Shown here piece after piece: positions 27,894-36,600 of a stretch of DNA of 64,000 nt. Below the pieces are notes generated by a model, which was not told the origin of the DNA, searched no databases, and saw only the letters and a list, made by a program, of their open reading frames with translations. Within the stretch, counting starts at the first letter, position 1; each line of letters opens with the position of its first letter. This DNA is from Betaproteobacteria bacterium HGW-Betaproteobacteria-14 (GTDB taxonomy: Bacteria; Pseudomonadota; Gammaproteobacteria; Burkholderiales; Rhodocyclaceae). The DNA lies in the NCBI GenBank assembly GCA_002840845.1, contig PHCS01000006.1:17323-81322 (forward strand), given 5' to 3'. The translations under genes were made by a program, and so were the position numbers.

Positions 27894-28274
27894 CTACAGG
27901 CTGAAGCTGCCGCGCCAGGCGCCCCCCGCGAAGTCGAGGCTGACCTTTCTGGGCGCGATTTTCCCGACCGCCGCGGTATGCAGCTCCATTTCCGGCTGGC
28001 GGCCCAGGCGCTCGGCGACCTCGAAGCTGCAGGCGGTCGAAGTCACCGGGCGGAAATACAGCAGCAGATTGTCGCCGGCCGCGACGGCCGTGCGGTCTCG
28101 GGCGTCGTCGCGGAAGTGCACGAACTTCTTTACCAGGCAGGAGAAATACAGCTCCAGCTCGACGAACAGCGGCGTCGTCCGCCTGGACAGCTCGCGGGCG
28201 GCGGCCGGGGTCCATTCGACCAGGACGTTCCTGCCGTTGATGACGACGGTCGATTCGAGGCATTTTGCGGTCAT
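27894..28274 (-). CDS. Hypothetical protein, 126 residues
   Basis: An orphan gene on the minus strand with a strong GGAGG site before its ATG. The product has no signal peptide. It contains the stretch VELELYFSCLVKKFVHF and ends in a short basic segment; no family is recognised. A degenerate ECF-type promoter may lie upstream (28309-28338). The coding frame is supported by the ribosome site and by normal codon use. Confidence 0.65.
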   Translation of the reverse strand: MTAKCLESTVVINGRNVLVEWTPAAARELSRRTTPLFVELELYFSCLVKKFVHFRDDARDRTAVAAGDNLLLYFRPVTSTACSFEVAERLGRQPEMELHTAAVGKIAPRKVSLDFAGGAWRGSFSL

Positions 28275-28308
28275 GGGTGATCCTCCATCGTTTCGCTGTA
28301 TACAGCAC

Positions 28309-28338
28309 AGGGTCGGTTCGGCATGGCGTTTTCTTACA
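28309..28338 (-). promoter_or_regulatory. Degenerate ECF-type promoter candidate
   Basis: TGTAAGAAAA (from 28338 on the minus strand) is a perfect -35, but the expected -10 at 28315-28309 reads CGACCCT instead of CGACTAA. It lies 35 bp before the hypothetical gene. Confidence 0.3.
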
Positions 28339-28391
28339 CGAACATGTTCTATCCTGCCATGGTTGCGTGAGTCGGGAAGAGGAGATGCCGC

Positions 28392-28961
28392 ATGAAGGTC
28401 AGGCTGATCGAGGAGCAGGTGGGCTATTCCGGGTTTTTCAGGCTGCGCCGGGTGACGCTCGAGCATGAGCGCTACGATGGCACCATGTCGGCGCCGCGGG
28501 CGCACGAAGTTCTGGAGCGCAGCGACGTCGCGGCGGCGGTGCTGTTCGACCCGGCAGCGGACAGCATCGTCATGGTCGAGCAGTTCCGCCCGGGCGCCTT
28601 TGCCGCGGGGCTGCATCCCTGGCTGCTCGACATCGTTGCCGGCCGCATCGAGCCGGGCCAGTCGCCGGAGGAGGCGATCGTGCGCGAGATCGCCGAGGAA
28701 TCGGGCCTGACGCCGCATGCCGTCGAGTTTATCGGCAGCTATCTGACGGCCCCCCATCTTTCCAGCGAGCGCGTGCACCTGTTCTGCGCCCATGTCGATG
28801 CTTCGCGGATCGCCGGCACGCGCGGGCTGCCGGAGGAGGGCGAGGATATCCGCCCCGTCGTCATGGAACGCGCCGCGGCGCTCGGCTTGCTGCAAAGTGG
28901 CGTCCTGCCGCTCTGGGCCGGATTGGCCCTGGCCTGGATTTCGCTACGCCGCCGCGAATAG
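28392..28961 (+). CDS. Nudix hydrolase, ADP-ribose pyrophosphatase-like
   Basis: A 189-residue Nudix enzyme. The Nudix box is seen as GRIEPGQSPEEAIVREIAEE with the catalytic glutamates, preceded by VEQFRPGAFAAG as in NudF/YffH ADP-sugar hydrolases, and followed by the LSSERVHLF segment. It would split ADP-ribose or a related ADP-sugar to AMP and a sugar phosphate. Single gene on the plus strand; GAGGAG precedes it by a short distance. Confidence 0.88.
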   Translation: MKVRLIEEQVGYSGFFRLRRVTLEHERYDGTMSAPRAHEVLERSDVAAAVLFDPAADSIVMVEQFRPGAFAAGLHPWLLDIVAGRIEPGQSPEEAIVREIAEESGLTPHAVEFIGSYLTAPHLSSERVHLFCAHVDASRIAGTRGLPEEGEDIRPVVMERAAALGLLQSGVLPLWAGLALAWISLRRRE

Positions 28962-28977
28962 GGCGGACACCCCGTTC

Positions 28978-29006
28978 TGTAAGGTTTACGGCGTCCCGGC
29001 GACTAA
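28978..29006 (+). promoter_or_regulatory. ECF-type promoter of the VTT-flavoprotein operon
   Basis: TGTAAGG (28978-28984) and CGACTAA (29000-29006), spacing 22 nt. This is one of the best matches in the window and lies 53 bp before the start codon at 29060. Confidence 0.68.
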
Positions 29007-29059
29007 AAAAGCATACGGTGCATGGCTGGCCAGCCGCATAACAACAAAGGGAGATGACG

Positions 29060-31204
29060 ATGCTGCGCAAACTGCTGGTGGCGGCGGCGATCGGCCTGAC
29101 GATCGGTCTGTATTTCATTTTCGACCTCGGGCAGTACCTCAGCCTCGACGCGCTCAAGGCGCAACAGGCGGCCATCGAGGGCTACCGGACGGCGCACCCC
29201 TGGCTTGCCGCCGCGATCTTTTTCGCCCTGTATGTCCTGATGGCCGCCCTGTCGCTGCCGGGCGCGGCGCTGATGACGCTCGCCGGCGGGGCGGTGTTCG
29301 GCCTGTGGTGGGGCACGCTGATCGTCTCCTTCGCCTCCAGCGCCGGCGCGCTGGTGGCCTTTCTCGTGGCGCGCTTCCTGCTGCGCGGCTGGGTGACGCA
29401 GCGCTTCGGCCAGCGCCTGGCGGCCATCGACGAGGGCATACGGCGCGAGGGGGCGTTCTACCTCTTCGCCCTGCGCCTGGTGCCGGTCTTCCCCTTCTTT
29501 CTCATCAACCTGCTGTTCGGGCTGACGGCGATGAAGGCGCGCACCTACTACTGGGTGAGCCAGCTCGGCATGCTGGCCGGCACAGCGGTCTACGTGAACG
29601 CCGGCACCCAGCTCGCCCGCCTCGAGTCGCTCTCCGGCATCGTCTCGCCGGCCCTGCTCGGCTCCTTCGCCCTGCTCGGCGTGTTCCCGCTCGTCGCGCG
29701 CAAGCTCGTCGGGTCGCTGCGCGCGAAAAAGGTGTATGCACCCTGGAAGAAGCCCGCCCGCTTCGACCGCAACCTCGTCGTCATCGGCGCCGGCAGCGCC
29801 GGCCTGGTGACGGCCTACATCGCCGCCGCCGTGAAGGCGAAGGTGACCCTGGTCGAGAAGCACAAGATGGGCGGCGACTGCCTCAACACCGGCTGCGTGC
29901 CCTCGAAGGCGCTGATCCGCTCGGCGAAATTCCTCTCGCACCTGCAGCGGGCGGAGGAATTCGGCCTGCGCCGTCCCACAGGGACCGACTTTTCCTTCGC
30001 GGAGGTGATGGAACGGGTGCACAAGGTGGTGCGGACGGTCGAGCCGCACGATTCCGTCGCGCGCTACACCGAGTTGGGGGTCGATGTCGTCGAGGGTTCG
30101 GCGAGGATCGTTTCGCCCTGGGAGCTGGAGATCACCCGGAACAACGGCGCCACCGAGAAGCTGACCACGCGCAGCATCGTCGTTGCCGCCGGGGCGCGGC
30201 CCTTCGTGCCGCCGATCTCAGGTATTGAAGAAGTAGGCTATCTTACTTCGGACACGGTCTGGAACCTGCGCGAACTGCCGAAGCGCCTGGTGGTGCTGGG
30301 CGGCGGCCCCATCGGCTCGGAACTTACGCAGGCCTTCGCCCGCTTCGGCGCCAAGGTGACGCAGGTCGAGATGGCGCCTCGCATCATGATCCGCGAAGAC
30401 CCGGAAGTGTCGGAACTCGTGACAAAGCGCTTCCGCTCCGAGGGCATCGACGTGCTGGTCAATCACAAGGCCAAGCGGTTTGCGGTCGAGAACGGCGAGA
30501 AGATTCTCATTGCCGAGCATGCGGGCGGCGATGTGCGCATCCCGTTCGACGCCGTGCTGGTGGCCGTCGGCCGGGTGGCCAATCTCAAGGGCTATGGCCT
30601 GGAAGACATCGGCGTCGCCACCTCGCGCACGGTCGAGGTCAATGAATTCCTGCAAACCAATGTCCCGAACATCTACGCGGCCGGCGACGTCGCCGGGCCC
30701 TACCAATTCACGCATGCCGCCGCCCATCAGGCCTGGTACGCCGCCGTCAATGCCCTGTTCGATCCGCTGAAGAAGTTCAAGGCCGACTATTCGGTGATTC
30801 CCTGGGCGACCTTCGTCGAACCGGAGGTGGCGCGTGTCGGCCTGAACGAGCAGGAAGCGAAGGAGAAGGGCATTCCCTACGAGGTGAGCCGTTACGGCAT
30901 TGACGACCTCGACCGCGCCATCGCCGACGGCGAAGCGCATGGTTTCATCAAGGTACTCACTGTACCGGGCAAGGATCGCATCCTCGGCGTGACCCTCGTC
31001 GGCGAACACGCCGGCGACCTGCTTGCCGAATACGTGCTGGCGATGAAGCATGGCATCGGCCTCAACAAGATCCTCGGCACGATCCATATCTACCCGACGC
31101 TGGCGGAAGCCAACAAGTATGTTGCCGGCGTATGGAAGAAGGCGCACGCGCCGCAAGGATTGCTGGCCTGGGTGGAACGCTTCCATGCCTGGAGGCGCGG
31201 ATGA
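29060..31204 (+). CDS. VTT (TVP38/TMEM64) membrane domain fused to a mercuric-reductase-like flavoprotein
   Basis: A 714-residue fusion. Residues 1-220 are a SNARE-associated/VTT membrane domain (about five helices; GAALMTLAGGAVFGLWWGT). From about residue 235 a complete pyridine nucleotide-disulfide oxidoreductase follows: FAD motif IGAGSAGLVTAYIAA, redox pair Cys274/Cys279 in GGDCLNTGCVPSK, GGGPIGSELTQAF, IYAAGDVAGPYQF and the C-terminal dimerisation domain with IHIYPTLAEA. The vicinal C-terminal cysteines of true MerA are absent. The electron acceptor is unknown. The ATG at 29060 has GGGAG at good distance; the ATG at 29054 is too close. Confidence 0.88.
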   Translation: MLRKLLVAAAIGLTIGLYFIFDLGQYLSLDALKAQQAAIEGYRTAHPWLAAAIFFALYVLMAALSLPGAALMTLAGGAVFGLWWGTLIVSFASSAGALVAFLVARFLLRGWVTQRFGQRLAAIDEGIRREGAFYLFALRLVPVFPFFLINLLFGLTAMKARTYYWVSQLGMLAGTAVYVNAGTQLARLESLSGIVSPALLGSFALLGVFPLVARKLVGSLRAKKVYAPWKKPARFDRNLVVIGAGSAGLVTAYIAAAVKAKVTLVEKHKMGGDCLNTGCVPSKALIRSAKFLSHLQRAEEFGLRRPTGTDFSFAEVMERVHKVVRTVEPHDSVARYTELGVDVVEGSARIVSPWELEITRNNGATEKLTTRSIVVAAGARPFVPPISGIEEVGYLTSDTVWNLRELPKRLVVLGGGPIGSELTQAFARFGAKVTQVEMAPRIMIREDPEVSELVTKRFRSEGIDVLVNHKAKRFAVENGEKILIAEHAGGDVRIPFDAVLVAVGRVANLKGYGLEDIGVATSRTVEVNEFLQTNVPNIYAAGDVAGPYQFTHAAAHQAWYAAVNALFDPLKKFKADYSVIPWATFVEPEVARVGLNEQEAKEKGIPYEVSRYGIDDLDRAIADGEAHGFIKVLTVPGKDRILGVTLVGEHAGDLLAEYVLAMKHGIGLNKILGTIHIYPTLAEANKYVAGVWKKAHAPQGLLAWVERFHAWRRG

Positions 31205-32022
31205 GGGGCGCGCGCGCCGTGGCGTGGGGACTGACTTTCTCCTGCGCCCTCTTCGCCGCGCCCGCGCGGGCCTTCGATCACGGCCACGCCGCCTGGAGCG
31301 CGCTGCTGGCGCGGCACGTGGCGGTTGCAACCGACGGCAACGCCAGCGCCGTGCGCTACGCCGCGCTGCAGGCGGAGCGGCCCGCGCTGCAGGCCTATCT
31401 GGACAGCCTCTCCGCCGTCGCTGAGAGCGAGTACGCCGGCTGGACGAAGCCGCAGCGGCTGGCCTTCCTGATCAACGCCTACAACGCCTTCACCGTCGAG
31501 CTGGTGCTGACGAAATACCCGGCGCTGGAATCGATCAGGGAACTCGGCGGGCTCTTCCAGTCGCCCTGGAAGAAGCGCTTTTTCACGCTGCTGGGACGGC
31601 CGCGCAGCCTCGACGACGTCGAGCACGGCATGATCCGGGCGCCGGATGCCTTCGACGAGCCGCGCATCCACGTTGCCCTGGTCTGCGCCTCCGTCGGCTG
31701 CCCGATGCTGCGGCCCGAAGCCTATGTCGCCGCGCGGCTCGAGGCGCAGCTCGAGGACGGCATGCGCCGCTTTCTGTCGGACGCCTCGCGCAACCGCTTC
31801 GAGGCTGCGGACGGGCGGCTGCGGGTCTCGAAGCTGTTCGACTGGTACGGCAAGGATTTCGAACGAGGCCATGCCGGCTTCGATTCGCTCGGGGCGGTCT
31901 TCGCCCGCTACGCCGACCGGCTCGCGCCGGACGCGGCGGGCCGCGCCCGCATCCGCGCGGGCGACTATGCGCTGTCGTATCTCGAATACGACTGGCGGCT
32001 GAACGATGCCGGCCGCCCATGA
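31201..32022 (+). CDS. DUF547 family secreted protein
   Basis: A 273-residue protein with a signal peptide (cleavage ARA-FDHGH) and a DUF547 domain: LAFLINAYNAFTVELVL, then VALVCASVGCPMLRPEAY with two cysteines, and a C-terminal DYALSYLEYDWRLN. ATGA overlap with the VTT-flavoprotein gene couples the two. DUF547 proteins occur across bacteria and plants with no settled function; here a role with the membrane redox protein is likely. Confidence 0.85.
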   Translation: MRGARAVAWGLTFSCALFAAPARAFDHGHAAWSALLARHVAVATDGNASAVRYAALQAERPALQAYLDSLSAVAESEYAGWTKPQRLAFLINAYNAFTVELVLTKYPALESIRELGGLFQSPWKKRFFTLLGRPRSLDDVEHGMIRAPDAFDEPRIHVALVCASVGCPMLRPEAYVAARLEAQLEDGMRRFLSDASRNRFEAADGRLRVSKLFDWYGKDFERGHAGFDSLGAVFARYADRLAPDAAGRARIRAGDYALSYLEYDWRLNDAGRP

Positions 32023-32155
32023 TCGCCGCGCCCTGGCGCGTCGATTCCCCGGTCGCCTCGGCAGACATGACCCGCAAGTCGGGCGATGACTGCGCAGCGT
32101 CGGTATACCTGAACTTTGGCGTGCCGCCGGAGCGTCCTGCGTCGTGAGGACGCCC

Positions 32156-32185
32156 TGTAAGAAAGCCCGCCCCCGGGAAGACTAA
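32156..32185 (+). promoter_or_regulatory. ECF-type promoter of the DEP-domain operon
   Basis: TGTAAGA (32156-32162, continuing AA) and AGACTAA (32179-32185), spacing 23 nt, lying 32 bp before the ATG at 32218. Confidence 0.66.
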
Positions 32186-32217
32186 TTTTCCACGGACAGG
32201 TGATAAGGAGACCCTGC

Positions 32218-32679
32218 ATGCCCCCACCCAGGAAAATTCTTCTGGCACGCCCCCATGCATTCATCGTGTCGGAAATACGCACCTTTCTGGAGCACGCCGG
32301 CTATGCGCCGGAAAAGGCCGACAGCGTGGCGGACATTGAGTCCAGCCGGCACGGCGCGCTGGCCGGCGCCATCGTGTCGACCGCCGTCGTCTCGTCGATC
32401 GGCGCGAGTGCCGAGGAGGTGTTCGCCGCATTGCGCCGTAAATACCCCCGCCTGCCCGTCCTGTTCGCCGGCCTGGTCGATTTCGCGAAGATGCAGGATC
32501 TGGTCCGGCGCATCGTCGCTCCCCTGCACGCGGACGCGCAGATCCTGCCCATGGCGCCCGCCACCGAAAGCCACGCTGGACTGGGGCGCGAGAACGTGTT
32601 CCCGGTCCTGCGCAAGGAGGATCTGGCCCCGGGCGACGCCGCTGCGCTCGCCGCACGGATCGTGCGCAGGCATTTTTGA
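32218..32679 (+). CDS. Receiver-like protein of unknown function
   Basis: A 153-residue protein beginning KILLARPHAFIVSEIRTFLEHAGY, like a response-regulator receiver, and including a FAALRRKYPRLPVLFAG helix-strand unit. The acidic pocket and phosphorylatable Asp expected of a working receiver are not evident, so it is probably a pseudo-receiver. AAGGAG precedes the ATG. It is followed 24 bp later by a DEP-domain gene that also begins with a receiver-like region. Confidence 0.65.
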   Translation: MPPPRKILLARPHAFIVSEIRTFLEHAGYAPEKADSVADIESSRHGALAGAIVSTAVVSSIGASAEEVFAALRRKYPRLPVLFAGLVDFAKMQDLVRRIVAPLHADAQILPMAPATESHAGLGRENVFPVLRKEDLAPGDAAALAARIVRRHF

Positions 32680-32703
32680 TCCACGAAAAGGAAGAACGGA
32701 ACG

Positions 32704-33801
32704 ATGAAACCGAACCAGGCCGCCACGCTTTGGCTATCGACGCGGGATCAGCCCTTGCGCGCATTGTTGCGGGCGGCGTTCGCCTCGCAGGACATCACGC
32801 CGCTGGAGTTTCCGCCGGAGGATCTGCTGGCGGGCGCGGCCCGCAACGGCCGCGCCGATCCGCCTGCAGGCAGCCTCCTGCTCGTCGACCTGGCCTGGGC
32901 AGCGGCCGATGCGCGCGGCGCGGCCGAGATCGTCCGCCGCGCCCGGTGCCTCCCCTGGCGGCCCGCCGTGCTGGCGATCGCGCCGCTCGCCCGGACGGTC
33001 TGGCAAAACGAAAACGAATGGGCCAGGCGGCTGACCGGGCACGATCTGCTCGCCCGGCCGGAGGATTCGCAGCGCGAAACCGTCTCGGCCTTCCTGTCGG
33101 CGGCGATGCCCTTCGCCGGCTCCGGCGAGCCGGAACTGGGCCGCCTTTATACCCACCTGCGCGTGCTGGTCGGGCCCGCTCGTGGCGACTCGGCGGAAGC
33201 GACGATCCGGCGCGGCACCGGCGCTTCCCCGGCCGAACTGGCGGCGGCGCTCGCTGCGGGCGTGAAAGTGGCCGACCGCAGGTACCGGCTGAAGAAATAT
33301 CCCGAGTGCTTCGTCGGCGGCGAGGCCGTGGACTGGCTGATCGGGCGCTACCGCGTCGGCCGCGACGATGCGGTGGCGCTGGGCGAGGCCCTCAGGCGCG
33401 CCGGGCTGCTCCACCATGCCGTCAACGAACAGCCCTTCCGCGACGGCGAATTCTTCTATCGCGTGGCTGTGCCCGGCCGCTTCGATGCGGTGCCGCTCGA
33501 TGCGGCGCTCGCCTTCCTGCGCCAGGCACCGGGCCTGGTGGCGGACCGCAGCTGGCGCGGCGCCGACTTCCCGCAATGTCTGGTGGGCGGCGAAGCCGTC
33601 GCTGCGCTGGCCGCGCAGTTCCGTCTCACGCGCGCGGAAGCCACCCTGCTCGGACAGAGCCTGGCCGATCTCGGCCTGCTGCGCCACGTCGCCGACGAGC
33701 ATCCGTTCGCGGACGACTATCTGTTCTATCGCATCGCCGCGCCGCGCACCCCCCGGCCGGCCGCGGCGGCCGCCGCGGACAGGCCTTCGCTGGCAGTATA
33801 A
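32704..33801 (+). CDS. Protein with receiver-like N-terminus and two DEP domains
   Basis: A 365-residue protein. The first 140 residues resemble a degenerate receiver (LLLVDLAWAAADARG). Two DEP domains follow: about 185-255 (VADRRYRLKKYPECFVGGEAVDWL) and about 265-345 (WRGADFPQCLVGGEAVAAL). DEP domains bind membranes or partner proteins in eukaryotic signalling and are uncommon in bacteria. No membrane helix or catalytic site. Likely an adaptor in a stress pathway, given the shared ECF-type promoter upstream of its operon. Confidence 0.75.
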   Translation: MKPNQAATLWLSTRDQPLRALLRAAFASQDITPLEFPPEDLLAGAARNGRADPPAGSLLLVDLAWAAADARGAAEIVRRARCLPWRPAVLAIAPLARTVWQNENEWARRLTGHDLLARPEDSQRETVSAFLSAAMPFAGSGEPELGRLYTHLRVLVGPARGDSAEATIRRGTGASPAELAAALAAGVKVADRRYRLKKYPECFVGGEAVDWLIGRYRVGRDDAVALGEALRRAGLLHHAVNEQPFRDGEFFYRVAVPGRFDAVPLDAALAFLRQAPGLVADRSWRGADFPQCLVGGEAVAALAAQFRLTRAEATLLGQSLADLGLLRHVADEHPFADDYLFYRIAAPRTPRPAAAAAADRPSLAV

Positions 33802-33897
33802 GTATAGTGAGCATGCGCCGCCTGTCCGTCATCCTGATGTGGCCCCTGCGGCTGCGCTGCTTCTTCGGCGCGCCGCCAGACAAACTGGCCCGGCTGT

Positions 33898-34563
33898 ATG
33901 GCTGCCGTCAGCGCGAGCGATGACGCCTCCGGGCGGGTGCGCATCGCCATCCTGGCCAAGGCGCCGCTGCCGGGGCTGGCCAAGACGCGGCTGGCGCCGC
34001 GGCTGGGCGAGGCCGGCGCCGCCTGCCTGCAGCGCTGGCTGCTGCAGCGCGCGGTGGCGACTGCCGTGGTGGCGGACACCGGTCCGGTGGCGCTGTGGTG
34101 CGCGCCGGATACGCAGCACCCGGAGTTTCATCTGTGCCGCGCCTTCGGCCCGGTGAGCCTGCATCGGCAGCCCGAGGCGGACCTCGGCGCGCGCATGCTG
34201 GCGGCGCTGTCGCAGCCGCCCGTGCAGCCGACGCTGGTGATCGGCACCGATAGCCCGGCGCTCACGCCCGAGCTGCTGCGCCAGGCCGCCGGCGCCCTGC
34301 TGGGCGGAGACGACGCGGTCGTGCTGCCGGCCGAGGACGGCGGCTATGTACTGATCGGCCTGCGCCAAGCTTCCGCCGCGCCCTTCGACGGCGTGGCCTG
34401 GGGCGGCCCCCGTGTCATGGCGCAGACGCGCGAGCGCTTCGCCGCGGCGGGCTGGCGCTGGCGCGAACCGGCGACGCTGTGGGACGTGGACCGGCCGGAA
34501 GATTTCGACCGCCTCGCCGCCCTGTACCCCGACGTGCTGGACTGGCTGCGGGAGGCGGCGTGA
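33898..34563 (+). CDS. DUF2064 / TIGR04282-type glycosyltransferase-like protein
   Basis: A 221-residue protein with a nucleotide-sugar transferase-like fold: AILAKAPLPGLAKTRLAPRLG near the start, IGTDSPALTPELLRQA with the DxD-like Asp, and PAEDGGYVLIGL. These match the TIGR04282 family, whose reaction is undefined. Its 3' end overlaps the flavoprotein gene by 4 bp, so both are co-translated. Confidence 0.82.
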   Translation: MAAVSASDDASGRVRIAILAKAPLPGLAKTRLAPRLGEAGAACLQRWLLQRAVATAVVADTGPVALWCAPDTQHPEFHLCRAFGPVSLHRQPEADLGARMLAALSQPPVQPTLVIGTDSPALTPELLRQAAGALLGGDDAVVLPAEDGGYVLIGLRQASAAPFDGVAWGGPRVMAQTRERFAAAGWRWREPATLWDVDRPEDFDRLAALYPDVLDWLREAA

Positions 34564-35726
34564 AACGCCTGCTGCTGGCCGGCGCCGGCCACGCCCATCT
34601 GCATGTGCTCAAGGCGCTCGCCGCCGGGCGTCCGCGCGGCGTGGAGACGATCCTCGTCACGCCGCACCTGCGGCAGATGTATTCCGGCATGCTGCCGGGC
34701 TGGATCGCCGGGCACTATGCGCTCGACGAATGCGCCGTCCGGCTCGAACCGCTGGCGCGCGCGGCCGGCGTGCGCCTGCTGCAGGATAGCGTGGCGGGCC
34801 TGCATGCAGAGCGCCGCACCGTCCGCTGCGCCGAGGCCGGCGAGCTCGGCTACGACGTGCTGTCGATCGACACCGGCGCCCGCCTGGACGCCTCCAGCCT
34901 GGCGGCGACCGGTGCGGCCCTGCTGCCGATCCGCCCGCTGGAAGCCTTCGTCGTCGCTTGGGAGCGGCAGGTCGAGCGTTTCGCGCGCGCGGGCCGCGCA
35001 GCGCTGGCCGTCGTCGGCGGCGGCGCCGCCGGCGTGGAACTGGCCCTGGCCATCCGTCATCGCCTGGCGCGCCTGATCGGAGAGGACAGGACAAGCGTTA
35101 CCCTGGTGGCCGGCGGCGGCCTGCTCGCCGGCCATGGCGCTACCGTGGTCGAACGCGCCGAACGCGCCCTGCGCGCAGCGGGCGTTGGCATCGTGAAATG
35201 CCATGCCGCCGGCGCGCCGACGGGATTGCAGTTGGCCGACGGCAGGGAATGGGCAGTGGACTGCGTCGTGGCCGCGACCGGGGCCTCGCCCCCCGGCTGG
35301 CTGGCCGATAGCGGCCTGGCGCTGGACGGGCGCGGCTTCATCGCCGTCGGCGACGGCCAGCGCAGCCTCTCCCACGCGGAAGTGTTCGCCGCCGGCGACG
35401 TCGCCACGCGGCAGGATGCGCCGCACGCCAAATCCGGCGTGTATGCCGTGCGCGCGGGGCCGGTGCTGAGCGTCAATCTGGCGCGGGCGCTCGAGGGGCG
35501 GCCGATCGTTTCCTACCGGCCGCAGCGGCGCAGCCTCTATCTGCTGGCGACCGGGCCGAAGGCGGCGATCGTCTCCTGGCGCGGCCTGACCGCCGCCGGG
35601 AAATGGGCCTGGCGGTGGAAGGACCGGATCGACCGCCGCTTCCTGATGCAGTACGATGTTGCGGAAAAGGAGAACCATGAGCTTGCTGAAGGGGATCGCC
35701 CGGCTGTTCGGGCCGGGCGGCACTGA
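34560..35726 (+). CDS. NDH-2-like FAD-dependent oxidoreductase
   Basis: A 388-residue flavoprotein of the type often found near or fused to selenophosphate synthase. Seen are the unusual FAD loop LLAGAGHAHLHVLKAL, the PHLRQMYSGMLPGWIAGHY segment, GGGAAGVELALAIRHRL for NAD(P)H and the AAGDVATR FAD motif. Related proteins move electrons from NADH to quinones or sulfur. GTG start overlaps the previous stop. The last 50 bp overlap the HD-GYP gene. Confidence 0.8.
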   Translation: MKRLLLAGAGHAHLHVLKALAAGRPRGVETILVTPHLRQMYSGMLPGWIAGHYALDECAVRLEPLARAAGVRLLQDSVAGLHAERRTVRCAEAGELGYDVLSIDTGARLDASSLAATGAALLPIRPLEAFVVAWERQVERFARAGRAALAVVGGGAAGVELALAIRHRLARLIGEDRTSVTLVAGGGLLAGHGATVVERAERALRAAGVGIVKCHAAGAPTGLQLADGREWAVDCVVAATGASPPGWLADSGLALDGRGFIAVGDGQRSLSHAEVFAAGDVATRQDAPHAKSGVYAVRAGPVLSVNLARALEGRPIVSYRPQRRSLYLLATGPKAAIVSWRGLTAAGKWAWRWKDRIDRRFLMQYDVAEKENHELAEGDRPAVRAGRH

Positions 35727-36582
35727 GGCCACCCTCGCGCGGCCGCACGAGGACCTGCTCGCCAGCCTGCTGGTGATGGCCTGGATGGTGGAGGCGCGCG
35801 ACCCCTACACCAGCGGCCACCTCTGGCGCGTCTCGCGTTTCTCGCGGCTGCTCGCCCAGGACGCCGGCCTGGCCGAGAGCGATGTATCGCGCATCGCCAT
35901 CGGCGGCTTCCTGCACGACCTCGGCAAGGTCGGCGTGCCCGACCAGATTCTCAACAAGAAGGATCGATTGACCGAGGAAGAGTACGAGATCGTCAAGACG
36001 CACCCGGACGTCGGCTGGCGCATGCTGGCCGGCCATCCGCTGGCGCGGCTGGCCGAGGCGGCCGTGCGGGCCCACCACGAGACTCCCGACGGCGGCGGCT
36101 ATCCGCGCGGCCTGGCCGGGGCGGCGGTGCCGCTCGATGCGCGCCTCGTCGGCATCTGCGACGCCTTCGACGCCATGACCAGTTCGCGCCCCTACCGCAA
36201 GGGCATGCCCATCGTACGGGCGCTGAGCATCATCGAGGAAAACCTCGGCCGCCAGTTCGACCGCGACTTCGGCGGGCGCTTCCTCGCCCTCGGCCGCGCC
36301 GGCGCCCTCGACCACATCGCCGGCCACAGTGACGAGGGCATCCCGCTGCACGAGTGCATGATGTGCGGGCCGACCCTGGTGGTGCGCCGCGAGCAGAAAG
36401 CCGGCGAGCACGTCTATTGCCGCAATTGCGGCGGGGAGTACGCTACCGAGATGCGGGACGGACGGCTCGAGACGGTCTCCACCGGCCGCCAGGGGGCGCC
36501 GAAGGAACTGGAGGCCGAGGCCGATACGGCGCTGATCGCGCGGCTGGTGCGCGAATCGGCGCGTGCGCTGCTGGCCGGATAG
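35677..36582 (+). CDS. HD-GYP domain phosphodiesterase with C-terminal zinc ribbon
   Basis: A 301-residue protein. The HD-GYP domain (about 30-215) has HDLGKVGVP, HPDVGWRM, RAHHETPDGGGYPRGL and the DAFDAMTSSRPYR loop, so the metal site for c-di-GMP hydrolysis looks intact. It is followed by a zinc-ribbon-like CMMC...CRNC (about residues 226-251) not usual in this family. It starts 50 bp inside the preceding flavoprotein gene with its own AAAAGGAG. Likely lowers c-di-GMP; the zinc ribbon may regulate or target it. Confidence 0.88.
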   Translation: MSLLKGIARLFGPGGTEATLARPHEDLLASLLVMAWMVEARDPYTSGHLWRVSRFSRLLAQDAGLAESDVSRIAIGGFLHDLGKVGVPDQILNKKDRLTEEEYEIVKTHPDVGWRMLAGHPLARLAEAAVRAHHETPDGGGYPRGLAGAAVPLDARLVGICDAFDAMTSSRPYRKGMPIVRALSIIEENLGRQFDRDFGGRFLALGRAGALDHIAGHSDEGIPLHECMMCGPTLVVRREQKAGEHVYCRNCGGEYATEMRDGRLETVSTGRQGAPKELEAEADTALIARLVRESARALLAG

Positions 36583-36600
36583 CACAGGGAGAAGATTCGC

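Noticed and set aside
29060..31204. Calling the flavoprotein fusion a second mercuric reductase
   Set aside because: It lacks the C-terminal vicinal cysteines needed to deliver mercury and is not linked to a mer operator.
33813..33923. 36-codon frame with a basic, hydrophobic start between the DEP and DUF2064 genes
   Set aside because: No ribosome site and overlaps the DUF2064 start; a coding role cannot be supported.
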